A stretch of DNA of 64,000 nucleotides from Chitinophagales bacterium. GTDB lineage: Bacteria; Bacteroidota; Bacteroidia; Chitinophagales; JADIYW01. This document shows, piece by piece, positions 8,351 to 18,110 of this stretch. The notes under the pieces are model-generated. The model ran no database searches, was not told the DNA's origin, and saw nothing but the letters and a program-made list of their open reading frames with translations. Made by a program: the position numbers and the translations under genes. The stretch lies in assembly GCA_020636535.1 (NCBI GenBank), contig JACJXT010000011.1, positions 620,001-684,000 of the forward strand, given 5' to 3'. Numbering within the stretch: position 1 is the stretch's first letter; the number at the start of each line of letters is the position of its first letter.

Positions 8351-9154
8351 ATGGCAAGACAAACAGGTCTCGTTCGATACTCTGGCACAATGGGCGGAGT
8401 ACGACATTTCAAAATTAAAGGACTGCAAGGCGACTTTGCAGGATTATCAGGTGGTCCATCTGCTGAACAAATTGCAACTGATCCAGCTTTCCAAAGAACT
8501 CGTGAAAATATGAACGAATTTGGCGGAAGTGCAATTGCAGGTAAATCCTTAAGAACAAGTATTGCAGGTTTAATCCGTAATAATGGCGATAGCCAAGTTA
8601 CTGGAAGGATTACCGCAATAATGAAAAAAATCAATCTGGAAGATGGTTCAGAAGCCAGAGGTCGAAGAGCAATTTTAGTAACTGTTGCTCCTCAATACTT
8701 AGATGGTTTTGAGTTTAACAAGTACACTGCTTTCAATGGTGCTTTTAACGCTCCTTATACCATTACTCCAACTGCTGCGAGGGATAGTTCAACTTTAGAT
8801 ATTGCTTCGTTTAATCCTTTGGATAGAATGTATATTCCTGCTGGTGCTACTCATTTCAAAATCATCAATGCTATTGCTGTATTGTCGGATTTTGAATATA
8901 ACAGTACGACTGGAGTTTATGAGCCAAAAGACGGTACTACAAACGGCTTAACAGATGTGCAAGATTCAGGGTATCTCCCTGTAAATGCTGTAACTAGTGC
9001 GATTAGTGTTGTAAGTACTTTACCGGGTTCTCCTACTATTTCTGCGGATGTGTCGGTTGTTAATGTGTTGGCTGTGGAATTTTATCAGGAAGTAAACTCA
9101 AACTACTACTTATTTGCTCAAGGTAATGCAATGAAAGTAGCCAAGATATTCTAA
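8351..9154 (+). CDS. Conserved Bacteroidota protein of unknown function (MARQTG family)
   Basis: This 267-aa protein starts MARQTGLVRYSGTMGG and continues with DFAGLSGG and FQRTRENMNEFGG. I recognise this N-terminal pattern (short basic start, 'TG..KGT.GG', then 'DP.FQRTREN..EFG..') from an uncharacterised family scattered in Bacteroidota genomes, but I know no function for it. There is no signal peptide or membrane segment. The C-terminal half is Ser/Thr/Val-rich and looks beta-stranded. It is the only plus-strand gene in the island and is followed by a good terminator, so it forms its own transcription unit. A structural or surface-layer-like protein is only a guess. Confidence 0.75.
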   Translation: MARQTGLVRYSGTMGGVRHFKIKGLQGDFAGLSGGPSAEQIATDPAFQRTRENMNEFGGSAIAGKSLRTSIAGLIRNNGDSQVTGRITAIMKKINLEDGSEARGRRAILVTVAPQYLDGFEFNKYTAFNGAFNAPYTITPTAARDSSTLDIASFNPLDRMYIPAGATHFKIINAIAVLSDFEYNSTTGVYEPKDGTTNGLTDVQDSGYLPVNAVTSAISVVSTLPGSPTISADVSVVNVLAVEFYQEVNSNYYLFAQGNAMKVAKIF

Positions 9155-9192
9155 TTCTTCATCAGTGGATTAGATGATTTCGGAAAATCGGG

Positions 9193-9223
9193 AAAGCCTG
9201 CTCATATCGAGTGGGCTTTTTTC
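9193..9223 (+). terminator. Rho-independent terminator
   Basis: The stem aagcctgctc / gagtgggctt (one internal T-G pair, ATATC loop) is followed by TTTTTTC, 38 bases after the stop of the gene at 8351-9154. Confidence 0.8.
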
Positions 9224-9305
9224 GTTTGCACCTTTTTTCCTATAATGGTTAAATAAGGTTTAAATAAGTGTAACTAAACCATAAGACAACCATAGGAAAG
9301 GTTTT

Positions 9306-9731
9306 TTATCTCCTTTTGATGTATCGGTAAAAAATAGCCCTTTTAGCATCATTGATAAGTAGCAAAGTTTCTTTGTATTTTTTCTCTTGCTGCTCTAAAA
9401 TTTCTAATGCCTTTACTGACTTATTGAAGCCTTTTAAATCGTTTTTGGCTTGCTCTAATCCGTTATTTATGGCTTGTTTGCAATCGCCAATGGTAATGAA
9501 TGGGATAACAGAACCTTTTAAAAAATATTCAAAGGATTTTGCCTTCCATAAGCCGAAACAAAGCGAGTAAAAAAACTGCTTTTCTTCTTCAGTTTTGGCG
9601 GTTAAAACAAAGCAATTAGGGCAAGGCTCTGAAAGTGGTTTTCCGCTGTTGTTTCCTTTGCATAGGATGTAGAAATGTGGTTCGTTTATTTGAGCTTTTG
9701 GGCTGTACGTTTTAAGTGAGAATTTTGCCAT
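9306..9731 (-). CDS. Conserved hypothetical protein of Bacteroidota mobile elements (probably DUF6943)
   Basis: A 141-aa protein results when started at the ATG at 9731 (MAKFSLKTYSPKAQ). The frame stays open upstream to 9926, but that part is coded by A/T homopolymers and reads as FFFVFFFV low-complexity sequence, so I reject it. Recognisable blocks are PHFYILCKGNNSGKPLSEPCPNCFV (residues ~15-39, with CPNC) and FYSLCFGLWKAKSFEYFLKGSVIPFITI. I recall these from small proteins in Bacteroidota integrative elements; the DUF number is from memory. The CPNC pair might bind metal. A Lys-rich helical tail follows. The role is unknown. Confidence 0.7.
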   Translation of the reverse strand: MAKFSLKTYSPKAQINEPHFYILCKGNNSGKPLSEPCPNCFVLTAKTEEEKQFFYSLCFGLWKAKSFEYFLKGSVIPFITIGDCKQAINNGLEQAKNDLKGFNKSVKALEILEQQEKKYKETLLLINDAKRAIFYRYIKRR

Positions 9732-10854
9732 TTTGAGATGATTTTGTTTGCTCCCGAAATCCCCTCTGACAAAAAATTTTTTGACAAAGAAAAAAACGAA
9801 AAAAAAAGAAAGCCATCTCATCAGGTGGTGGAGATTGGACAAGCAAGGTTTTTGAGAAAAAAATACTACCCGATAGGGTGGAGATTTTTTTTTCAAAACC
9901 CGTAGGGCTTGACCTTGATGGGCCAATTGTAACCACCTACTTTTGCTGCCTTTTTTATTCTTTTTTGTTAAAATATCTCTTATAATTCTAATCTTAATTG
10001 ATGCACCTTATTTTCAATTCCAATGGGGTAAACACTACCAGAAAAAAAATAAACTATACCTTATTTGTGCGTTGGCTTGTGCGTGGCAAGTGTAGTAACT
10101 GAACGGAATGGAACGATTGCGTGGGTGTGGAATGGAGCAATACTGTATGCTTTTGCAGGGTTGCAAACTTTGCAATCTTTACATTTCTGCAAAGTTTATT
10201 GTGTTGGGGAAAGCATACGGATTGCGTAATGGAATAGTGCGTTGGGTATCGTGGAATGGAGAGAAGGCACTACTCTTGCTGGCAAATTAGGCTTTAGTGG
10301 GTGCTATGTAGAGAAACGGAATAGTACCTACTAAAAGCCGATACTAAACAACATAGTTTATTTTTTTTCTGACCGCTGAAAGGGTGGTGGGGAATTGTGG
10401 TTCTTAGGGTGGGTGCGGCTGGTTAAAACACGGCTCTGGACTGATAAGGACAGCTATGGTGCTGGATACTTAACATAATGTTATTATAGGACAGACTGTG
10501 CGGTTGGGTGCTTGCACAAGCAGGGGAAAAGGCTGTACTATAATGCCACATTATGTTAATGTAGCTTCCGACATTTTTAATACTGGCATAAGCGAAATGG
10601 TGGTGGTGGTTGGAATGTAGCGGCTTTTTGTTTGGGGTGTGTGGGTTGGCAACAGCTCTTTGCTTTTTTAGTTTTTACCGCTAAAGAAATAAATGCTTTA
10701 AACAAAAAAGCAATGTGCTGTATAGCGTTGGCAACAGCCCACACAAAAAGTATGACAGTTTAAAAATGGCGGCAGTACCATAGTATGCACTGAAGCGTTG
10801 GCATTGTGCGGTGGGAGTGCATAAGCCGTGTTTTGTGCGGTGGCTGGGTGGGTC
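9732..10854. other. 1.1-kb non-coding, G/T-skewed zone with five long inverted repeats
   Basis: No credible gene is present; the short frames have no codon logic. Inverted-repeat pairs, in order: 10137-10153/10210-10225 (gcaatactgtatgcttt), with a perfect 10-bp pair nested inside at 10165-10174/10188-10197; 10290-10302/10326-10339; 10470-10494/10533-10559, with gctt-gcac-aagc nested at 10510-10521; 10660-10674/10700-10713; 10784-10791/10816-10823 (perfect tatgcact/agtgcata). The word gttggcaacagc occurs at 10645 and 10727. The plus strand is rich in G and T. This could be a structured non-coding RNA, an oriT/mobilisation region or degenerate attC-like sites. Confidence 0.55.
10470..10559. repeat. 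Longest imperfect inverted repeat of the hairpin zone
   Basis: The left arm, 10470-10494, begins ttaacataatgt. The right arm, 10533-10559, ends acattatgttaa. The outer 12 bp are perfect. After a 2-base bulge the next ~13 positions pair with two mismatches, and a small hairpin (10510-10521) sits in the loop. The total stem is about 25 bp. Confidence 0.7.
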
Positions 10855-11046
10855 TTATTTCTTCTTACCTTGTTCGGTAAAAATATGATAGCCATTACCT
10901 AAATCAGTTGATTTTAATACTTTGGCTGAATCGAAAGATTTGGGAAGTTTTACTTTAGCAGAATACACGCTTCCTTTAATCAAATTAGAGTTTTCCTCTC
11001 TTGATTTTAAAGGTGTATTGTTATATGTTAACTGCTTTGGCATCAT
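10855..11046 (-). CDS. Small basic protein of unknown function, end of defence operon
   Basis: This is a 63-aa, Lys- and Ser-rich protein (MMPKQLTYNNTPLK... HIFTEQGKKK). It begins 18 bp after the kinase gene in the same direction. Its hydrophilic, non-repetitive sequence with ordinary codon use argues that it is real, although its size makes this uncertain. No family is recognised. The position suggests a substrate, adaptor or immunity partner of the kinase; that is inference only. The hairpin zone follows directly downstream. Confidence 0.5.
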   Translation of the reverse strand: MMPKQLTYNNTPLKSREENSNLIKGSVYSAKVKLPKSFDSAKVLKSTDLGNGYHIFTEQGKKK

Positions 11047-11064
11047 CTTAATAGCTAACGATAA

Positions 11065-12138
11065 TTAGATCGAATTATTGTTTAATGCTTTCTTAACAAG
11101 CGAATAAGCATCTTCAAATGTAGTGCTTTTTACGCAATAATCCTTTATCTGACGTTCCTTTGCACTCAATAAGCCTTTTTTGGTAGTTTTTAATTCAGCT
11201 GTTTTATCATCCTTACCTATTATAGAAATATTATACTCTTTATCGTCTTTTACACATTGCCAAGTGCAACCATTCTCTAATGGAATCATTTGCCAGTTGT
11301 GAGATATTTCAATTTTAGCAAGGTCATTTAAAAAATCTAATACGTTTTGATAACGATGCTCAGGATTGGGTTGTAAAGCTGTTCGAATATAATTTCTAAG
11401 GGTTTGCGGAATATGATGTAAATATGCACTTCTATCAGGAAACTTACCTTCAAAAATTGCTTTCAAGAATTTGTTTTCATCAATTGTACCCTCTTTAGTT
11501 GCAAATTTATTCAGTTGGCTTTTAAAAAAGGCATTACCATTACATAAGCGATATACTGTTAAACCAGCTTGAAAAATATCGCTGTGATGGCTTATTTCAT
11601 TTGATTGGATTGTTTCGGGTGCTCTATGAAAATGATAAAACTTATCAATCAAGGTTAAGCCATCTTCATTTAGGTAACGGGCTAAACCAAAATCAGTAAG
11701 GATTGCATCATTACTATCAGATACTAAAATGTTTGTCGGTTTAATATCGCAATGCAATAATCGTTTTGAATGAATATGATGTAAGCCACTTAAAAAATCA
11801 ATACTGTATTTAACTATTTCGCCAACTGTGAGAGGTCTTTGATCTATTATGCTGTTCAATGAGCCTTTTTGAAACAAAGGCATTGTAATGTAAATATAAT
11901 CTTCATCTTGACAGGAATACTGAATTGGTGCGATATTGGGATGGTTTGAGCTATACAACATCTTTGCTTCATCAAAGAATAAAGAATCGTCCTTGAAATC
12001 AGATTTGTTTATTTTCTTAACTACTATTTCAGTGTCTAACTGGTTGTCGTGAGCAATATGAACGGTTGAGTTTTTACCTTCCTGACCTATATCTTTTAAT
12101 ATTTTGAAGTGTAATGATGTTTGGGTATAATCAAGCAT
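11065..12138 (-). CDS. Eukaryotic-type Ser/Thr protein kinase
   Basis: This 357-aa protein has a Hanks-type kinase domain at residues ~10-275. The ATP lysine is in IVVKKI (K41), the catalytic loop is HCDIKPTN (H129-C130-D131), the metal-binding motif is DFG (149-151), and the APE-like motif is RAPET (about 172). The glycine-rich loop is weak (IGQEGKNSTVH). HCD replaces the usual HRD, so it is a non-RD type kinase. Residues ~280-357 form an extra domain (ENGCTWQCVKDDKEYNISI...) of unknown type. There is no transmembrane segment, so it is cytosolic, unlike PASTA-type kinases. It is 9 bp downstream of the 155-aa gene in a tight operon with the PHP-ATPase. Confidence 0.88.
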   Translation of the reverse strand: MLDYTQTSLHFKILKDIGQEGKNSTVHIAHDNQLDTEIVVKKINKSDFKDDSLFFDEAKMLYSSNHPNIAPIQYSCQDEDYIYITMPLFQKGSLNSIIDQRPLTVGEIVKYSIDFLSGLHHIHSKRLLHCDIKPTNILVSDSNDAILTDFGLARYLNEDGLTLIDKFYHFHRAPETIQSNEISHHSDIFQAGLTVYRLCNGNAFFKSQLNKFATKEGTIDENKFLKAIFEGKFPDRSAYLHHIPQTLRNYIRTALQPNPEHRYQNVLDFLNDLAKIEISHNWQMIPLENGCTWQCVKDDKEYNISIIGKDDKTAELKTTKKGLLSAKERQIKDYCVKSTTFEDAYSLVKKALNNNSI

Positions 12139-12147
12139 AAATTTGTA

Positions 12148-12615
12148 TTATAAAGTTATTGAAGCAAAACCTACTAATATTGATTCTCTATGTTCTTTTG
12201 AAAATAATTTCCAATCAGTAATATTATTATAATCTTGCGAGCCATCAATTAACAAACCAATTGCACCATCATTACCAATACCTAATTTGGAAGCAATAGA
12301 CCCTTTTACACCAGTAAAATAGTACTCTACATTGCTGCTTGCTATTAATTCTTGAATGACTGCTTCTAACATTATTCTAAATAAGTCAGGGGACTGGGCA
12401 TTGTTTTCAGTAATACGTATTCCAGCACGAACTACATTATACTCTTTGAATATATCTAATAAAGTCTTTCTTATATATTTTAGCTTATTAGGAATGTCAA
12501 ATGACTTAGGGATAATCAATTCTTGATTAACCAATGAAAATGAATCATCTTCTTTTAACTCTATAATGGTATAAAAAACCTTATGCGGTGTACATCTTAA
12601 TCCTGCTGCAATCAT
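12148..12615 (-). CDS. 155-aa protein of unknown function, possible RNase H/RuvC-like fold
   Basis: It lies between the PHP-ATPase and kinase genes with 9-bp gaps on both sides, so it is surely part of that unit. The pattern of a beta-strand start (MIAAGLRCTPHKVFYTIIE), a mid-strand 'VVRAGIRITEN' and a C-terminal helix 'EHRESILVGFAS' recalls the RuvC/RNase H fold order. The acidic catalytic residues at the first and last positions are not convincing, so any nuclease role is speculative. I do not recognise the family. Confidence 0.6.
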   Translation of the reverse strand: MIAAGLRCTPHKVFYTIIELKEDDSFSLVNQELIIPKSFDIPNKLKYIRKTLLDIFKEYNVVRAGIRITENNAQSPDLFRIMLEAVIQELIASSNVEYYFTGVKGSIASKLGIGNDGAIGLLIDGSQDYNNITDWKLFSKEHRESILVGFASITL

Positions 12616-12624
12616 ATTTTTTAT

Positions 12625-15420
12625 TTACGAGAATATTGTTTTATAGCGTTCTGACCTTAGTTGAAATGCTTTTTCGCTTCCTTCCATTACATCACAAATT
12701 TCTTTCTTAATGGCACTGTTTTCTACTGTTCCTGAATGAAGGACTTTAATGTCTGTTGTTGTTGAATCCATTGAAAGAATGTACTCAGCATCACCATTTA
12801 CAGGAATATTGGCATTGTGTGTAACAACTATTATTTGTCTTTTCTCCTTTGCTTTCTTTAAGCCCTTTACAACTAAATCATAAACTAATCTATTGTCAAG
12901 GTCATCTTCGGGTTGGTCGAGCAATAGAGGTTCATCTCCAAAAGAAAGTAGAAATGTTAGAATAGCTGCTGTTTTTTGACCAGCTGATGCTGTTGACAAA
13001 GGCTTAAATACTGATGATCCTTCGGGTTTATATTTTACAATAATATCATCCTCTGGCATAAAGATTTCAATATTATCTATTTGACTTGGGCTTAATTTTT
13101 TCAGGGCATTTTTGAAAAATCCGTGAAAATGTTCAGATGAAGTATCGCTATAATGAGCATCTAAAAGTGCCTTTTTAGCAATTAGTATTTTATCCTCAAC
13201 AACACCAGTAAAACATAATGTTTTTAGTTTTTCAATATCATCACCAAAGGAAGATTCATTGCTAATTATTGACCTTAACTGACTTTCAAAATCATCTCTA
13301 TTTCTAAAGCCCTTTATTTCTATTTTCAAGTAAGGGTCTTTAATATTATTATTAATAAAAGTGGAACGTGTTTCTGTTATCTCCTTACAAACGGATACAT
13401 ATTCCTTTAAAAGTAAATTACATTTGTTATGTATTTCTTTCATTTCTGTCTCCGTATCATTAATAACTTGAAGCTCTTTCTGTTTTACTGCTACTTTTGA
13501 TGAAAGTTCTTCATATTGAGTAAGTGATGCTATCTCTGTTTCTGAAAGACTTTTTTTCTTGTTTTCAATTTCTTGATTAAGAATGTTTAATGCTTTCTGC
13601 CAATCCGATTTTTGAATGTAATCTTTAAAGGATGCTTTTATACCTGCTACCGTTTCTATTATTTTATCAAGTTCTTTTTCTTGTAGCTCAACCAAAGAAG
13701 AAGTGGCGGTAATCAAGCCTTCTAATTCAGTTTTATGTTCAGGTTGTATATTTTCTGTTTCGATTTCGTTAAGTGAAAAGTCAATTTTAACGTTATCTAA
13801 TGCTAATTTTAAAGCATCAAGATTTTCAATAAATTTGGTTAAAGACCTATTATCTTCTATAAATAAATCTTTACTTTTTATAGTTGAAGTTATACCTGAT
13901 TTATCAATCGCCTTTAAAGTATTGTTGATGTCTTCTAAATCTGTTTTGATTTTAGTTTTATTACTGATTGAGGCTTGTTTTGTTCTAAAACTGGTTCTTG
14001 CTTCCAAAAACTCATTTTTAATTCTATTTTTTTTATCAAAAAACACTTGCATTGATGGAATAGCGTTATCAATCCTTTCACGTAAAGCATTTGGATTTTT
14101 TGCTATCTCGTAAATTTGTTTTTGTGAGTACTGCTCAAATTCAAATATTTCTAAAAGGTACTTATCATCATCTTTTACTAAAGCCCAAGAACCATCAATC
14201 CATTTAAAGACTTCTATAAATTGGCTTGAAGCGGAAATTATTTTACTTGCTACGATTTTATATAGTACTTCTTTACGGACTATTTCTATTTCAACAACAG
14301 ATGTATCAAGGTCGAAAACACCTATCGTTTCTTTTTTGTGAGATGTATCTGCTTTTTTATAAAATAAGTTTTGCTCCTTTAAAAGGTCTTCAAAATCTGC
14401 AAGATTTACTCCTCTATTGAAAACCCCTCTAATGAACCTTAAAATACTCGATTTACCGCTACCTCTACCACCTATTATTGTATTTAGTTGCGGATTAAAG
14501 TCAATTTCTAAATCTTGCTTTTTGGTTAATTCAGTACCCTTTACTTTAAGGCTTTTAAACCAAATATCGGGTTGCTTATTAGGGTCGGTTTCTTTAATAT
14601 CAAAATCATTTATTACCCTATGTTCAGGAAGTAGAAATGCTTGTCTTAAACCCTCCAATGATGGTGTTTCATCCATTTTTATCCAAGTGAAACGAGAGCC
14701 AATACCCCAAAGACCGTGTTTAGAATCGCCTGCTTTATGAGGGTTATCCGAAAATGTTAAGATAGATATATTTTTTTCTTTGGCTAAATCGACTGGTTTT
14801 TTCCAAGCATTTATATCAATGGTACTCTTAGTATTACCGTAATAGCTAACTAATTGACTGTGAAAATCAGCAGGAACTTCATTTTCATAAAAAGCCTTAT
14901 GAACTACTTGAACTGCTGTAATATCAGAACGCTCATAAAAATCAATTAAATTTTGATGACTTAAATTAAATATTCCAGAAAACTCATCTATATGGGCAGG
15001 AATAACTATGGCATTACATTTATCTCTTACAATATTTGCAACCTCCACAACTGATTTATTTGTTGAAGCCAATTGATCGCCATATACAGAATGTTCTATA
15101 TCACATTTGCTTAAAAAACTTTTGATTTCTTCTTCTCCTTTAGATGGGTCAAATAAAATCAATAAATGAATTTTCGTTGAATCGCAAGTTATCTCCACTC
15201 CAGGGAATATGGTAAGCGGTTTATCTTTTGCGGCTTCTTGAATTGCTTTTATACCTAAAGGCGTATTATGGTCTGTAACTGCTACACAATGCAAACCTTG
15301 TTCAATAGCTTTATCAACCCATTGTTCGGGTGTAACTTCTCTATCAGCAAAACATTCGCTTGCTGTTGTGTGTAAATGCAGGTCGCATTTGTACCATTTT
15401 GAACCTTTAAATTCTATCAT
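12625..15420 (-). CDS. PHP-domain/SMC-like ATPase (TrlF family; resembles the Ppl anti-phage protein)
   Basis: This 931-aa two-part protein starts with a PHP metal-hydrolase domain (about 1-270). Its motifs are DLHLHTT (H15, H17), VTDHN (D50-H51), GVEIT (E76), PAHIDE (H143) and FSDNPH (225-228). An ABC/SMC-type ATPase follows, with Walker A GGRGSGKSS (317-325), a long coiled-coil insert (about 460-720), signature STASAGQKTA (about 815) and Walker B LLLDQPEDDLDN (about 840). This order matches NCBI's 'TrlF family AAA-like ATPase' and the single-protein defence system Ppl (polymerase/histidinol phosphatase-like). The ATG lies 3 bp after the res stop, suggesting coupled translation. It likely degrades nucleic acid or nucleotides when triggered. 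Confidence 0.85.
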   Translation of the reverse strand: MIEFKGSKWYKCDLHLHTTASECFADREVTPEQWVDKAIEQGLHCVAVTDHNTPLGIKAIQEAAKDKPLTIFPGVEITCDSTKIHLLILFDPSKGEEEIKSFLSKCDIEHSVYGDQLASTNKSVVEVANIVRDKCNAIVIPAHIDEFSGIFNLSHQNLIDFYERSDITAVQVVHKAFYENEVPADFHSQLVSYYGNTKSTIDINAWKKPVDLAKEKNISILTFSDNPHKAGDSKHGLWGIGSRFTWIKMDETPSLEGLRQAFLLPEHRVINDFDIKETDPNKQPDIWFKSLKVKGTELTKKQDLEIDFNPQLNTIIGGRGSGKSSILRFIRGVFNRGVNLADFEDLLKEQNLFYKKADTSHKKETIGVFDLDTSVVEIEIVRKEVLYKIVASKIISASSQFIEVFKWIDGSWALVKDDDKYLLEIFEFEQYSQKQIYEIAKNPNALRERIDNAIPSMQVFFDKKNRIKNEFLEARTSFRTKQASISNKTKIKTDLEDINNTLKAIDKSGITSTIKSKDLFIEDNRSLTKFIENLDALKLALDNVKIDFSLNEIETENIQPEHKTELEGLITATSSLVELQEKELDKIIETVAGIKASFKDYIQKSDWQKALNILNQEIENKKKSLSETEIASLTQYEELSSKVAVKQKELQVINDTETEMKEIHNKCNLLLKEYVSVCKEITETRSTFINNNIKDPYLKIEIKGFRNRDDFESQLRSIISNESSFGDDIEKLKTLCFTGVVEDKILIAKKALLDAHYSDTSSEHFHGFFKNALKKLSPSQIDNIEIFMPEDDIIVKYKPEGSSVFKPLSTASAGQKTAAILTFLLSFGDEPLLLDQPEDDLDNRLVYDLVVKGLKKAKEKRQIIVVTHNANIPVNGDAEYILSMDSTTTDIKVLHSGTVENSAIKKEICDVMEGSEKAFQLRSERYKTIFS

Positions 15421-15423
15421 ATT

Positions 15424-18097
15424 CTACCCTTTAAACTTCGTTGCTAAATAATTCATACTTACTGTTCTGCTTACTTCGTTGTGAGGTAAGATTAAGTACA
15501 CCCACTTTTTACCTTGATTTTCTGCTGTGTATTCAGAAGCGTATTTACAGTAGCGTTCTGCTGCTACTTTTTTGGCTAATACGGTTTCTTCTTCGGTTTG
15601 GTCTGAACGTTTGACTTCAAGCATATAAATGGTGCTTTCAGTTTCTACAATAAAGTCAGGTTCATACCTTTTTGAGTTGTTATCCCAATAAATTCTAAAT
15701 TGGTTGGGTGCTGGTCTTAACCACTTGATTACTGTGGCATCATTTTCTAATACAAAGGCTAAATCTTGTTCGGCTTTACTGTCAAACTTGTATTCAAAAT
15801 GACAGGCTTTTTCAAAACCTCTAAATACGTATTTAGGAATCATATTTGTAGGGCTTACTATATCTCGATAGTCTTTGTAGCCTGCATTTACCAATGATGA
15901 AAAACTCCATTGCTCTATGCGTATAAATGGAAATACTCTTGGGGCAACATAATCTGCTGAATGCAACTGAAAGTGCTGTTTCATTTGATTGTAAACCTTT
16001 TCCGCTATGGCTGCTTTGAATTGGAAGATTGCCGAAGGCAATTCTTCTTCGTTGCTTATATTGGCTTTGATAGCTTCGTAGGCTTGGGTGGCTAAATGAT
16101 ACAAGCAACTCTGCATTTTCATCATAATCAATTTCTGGGTAATCAATTAATTCTGCAATGATGAGTTTGATAGGATTGCCATACGAACCGCTTGATTTTG
16201 CTTTTAGGGTTTCTACTTGCCTATCTTTTAAACCCATTCGGATAATCTCTTGCTCTAAGGCTTGGAAATTGAATCCTGTAATATCTAAATCAAAGGTTTT
16301 GAACTCGGCTCTTGTTTCGCCTTGCACTAAGTCCATACGTGGTATTTCAATGATATTCTTTTTGTATTCGGTTACCATTGTATCATATACCTCTTTGGCT
16401 TCTGCTACAATTTGAGCTGCAAATAGATTCCCTTGCCCTTCTGATAGGTTTTTTTCTACTTGCCGAATTACTTTACGCTTAACTTCCTCTTTACTTAAAT
16501 CTTCTACTCTGCGAACTTCTGGTAAACTTCCAAAATCGGGCAGTACATTGATAATAGCCTTTTTAGCATCTAAGTTGTTTTGTGCCTTTTGCTTGTCATG
16601 TGGGTTGGCTATTACATTAATTTTCTCTTGCTCCTTTACAAAGGTTTGCTCCATTACTGGCTGAGAGGTAACTACTACGGTTTTGGTAGATAAATCTTCT
16701 TCAGACAAAATAATTTGACTCAATTTATTTAGAATTGAGTTAGGGTCATTAGCTGCTTCAATAACTGCATTGAAGTTTTCGTGAGCTACTACCGTTAATT
16801 TATCAATTTTATCTACGCCTGTACGTTTGCCCTCATAAGGTAATCTTAACCCTCTACCAATGGTTTGTTCTACCAAAATACCTGCATTGGCGGCACGAAG
16901 TGGCACAATGGTATATAGATTGGTAACATCCCAACCCTCTTTGAGCATATTTACATGGATAACAATTTCTATTTCGTTATCTGGACTTTCTAAGGAAATA
17001 AACTGTTGCTCAATATCTTCTTCTTTTTTGGTAGATGAATCTATTTGTAACACTTTGCCTTTGTATTGCCCATCATAAAAAGCATCTGTATTGATGAGTT
17101 CGTATATTTCTTTAGCGTGGGCTATGTCTTTACAAACTACCAAAATGAATGGTTTCACCAATTTCACTTCGTTGTTTTTGGAATAGATTTCCAATTCGTT
17201 CTTTGTGTCTTGGTGTATGCTTATGGCATCTTCTAATTTGATGATTTCAACTTCACGATCACTTAAAGAGCCTTTTTGGAAATTTTTACGAGTAGCAATA
17301 GCCGGGTTCTTTACATACTTACCATCTGACAAGGCTTGGGCTAAGGAATATTCAAACACTATGTTTTTGAATTGCTTGCCCTTTTCATCAAATGGGGTTG
17401 CTGTCATTTCTAAGCCTAAAATGGGCTTTAGCTCATTGATGGCATTTTTAGAAGCATCTGCGTGGTAGCGGTGTGCTTCGTCCATTAGAATGACTAAATC
17501 TTCCAAACCTGATAAATATTCCCAATACGATTGCCCTAAATACTCGGATAGTCTTTTGATTTTTGGGGCTAAACTTACTCCGCCTTGTCTTGTACCTCTG
17601 TTGTCGGAATTAAACTTGGCTATATTGAAAATATTGATGCGGATTTCGGAATCTGAAAATAATGCACCTTGTTGTGCATAGTTGTCGCCTGTAATGACTA
17701 CGGGTCTGTTGTGAACAAACTCAGATATGCCATTAAACACATATTTGTGATAGGCAGGATTGCCAAAATCTTCTATGAGTTTGTCGTAAATAGTAAGATT
17801 GGGAGCTAAAATGAAAAAGTTCTTAACGCCTTTTTGTAAGTATAAATAAGCCACAATAGCACCCATTAAACGGGTTTTACCTACACCTGTGGCAATTGAA
17901 AAAGCAATAGAAACAAAATCTCTTTCAAAATCGGTACAAGTAGGAAAATGAGCTTTTACCTTTTCTAATTCTGCTGCTAAATCAACTTCTTTTTTTAACT
18001 CTAATTCTTGACAAAGTTGAGCTACAATATCGAGTGAATCTTGAAGCGGTTCACGAAGTGATAAGCGTTGTTTTATATTATTGGCAATTGTATTCAT
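15424..18097 (-). pseudogene. res: Type III restriction enzyme, Res subunit, split by one frameshift
   Basis: The N-terminal 665 or so residues (from ATG 18097) form an SF2 helicase. Walker A is ATGVGKT (69-75), DEAH appears as LMDEAHRYHAD, and motif VI is QTIGRGLRLPY. At about 16101-16105 the frame shifts after DYDENAELL. The conserved continuation YHLATQAYEAIKAN lies in the next frame, which runs to 15424. Removing one base (a G of the minus strand) joins them. The second part carries the nuclease motif PD...E-V-K (YEPDFIV ... YMLEVKRSD). Full length would be about 890 aa, normal for Res. It may be a true mutation, a phase-variable site or a sequencing error; the site is not a long repeat. 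Confidence 0.88.
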
Positions 18098-18110
18098 ATT
18101 ATTGTCTGAA

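Noticed and set aside
9732..9926. N-terminal extension of the 9306-9731 gene and an overlapping 74-aa frame
   Set aside because: Encoded by A/T homopolymers giving FFFVFFFV-type residues; family similarity starts at MAKFSLK (ATG 9731).
10108..10290. 60-aa plus-strand frame
   Set aside because: Lies across the first two inverted repeats in the G/T-skewed zone; no protein-like pattern.
10470..10559. Firm call of an integron attC site
   Set aside because: The left side fits RYYYAAC (acttaac) but the right side gttaatg does not fit GTTRRRY, and no integron integrase or cassette array is visible.
10698..10895. 65-aa minus-strand frame
   Set aside because: Composition follows the strand skew and it overlaps the end of the 63-aa gene and two hairpins.
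15424..16146. A separate 240-aa gene downstream of res
   Set aside because: Its sequence is the nuclease end of Res, continuing exactly where the helicase frame is lost; one base explains the split.
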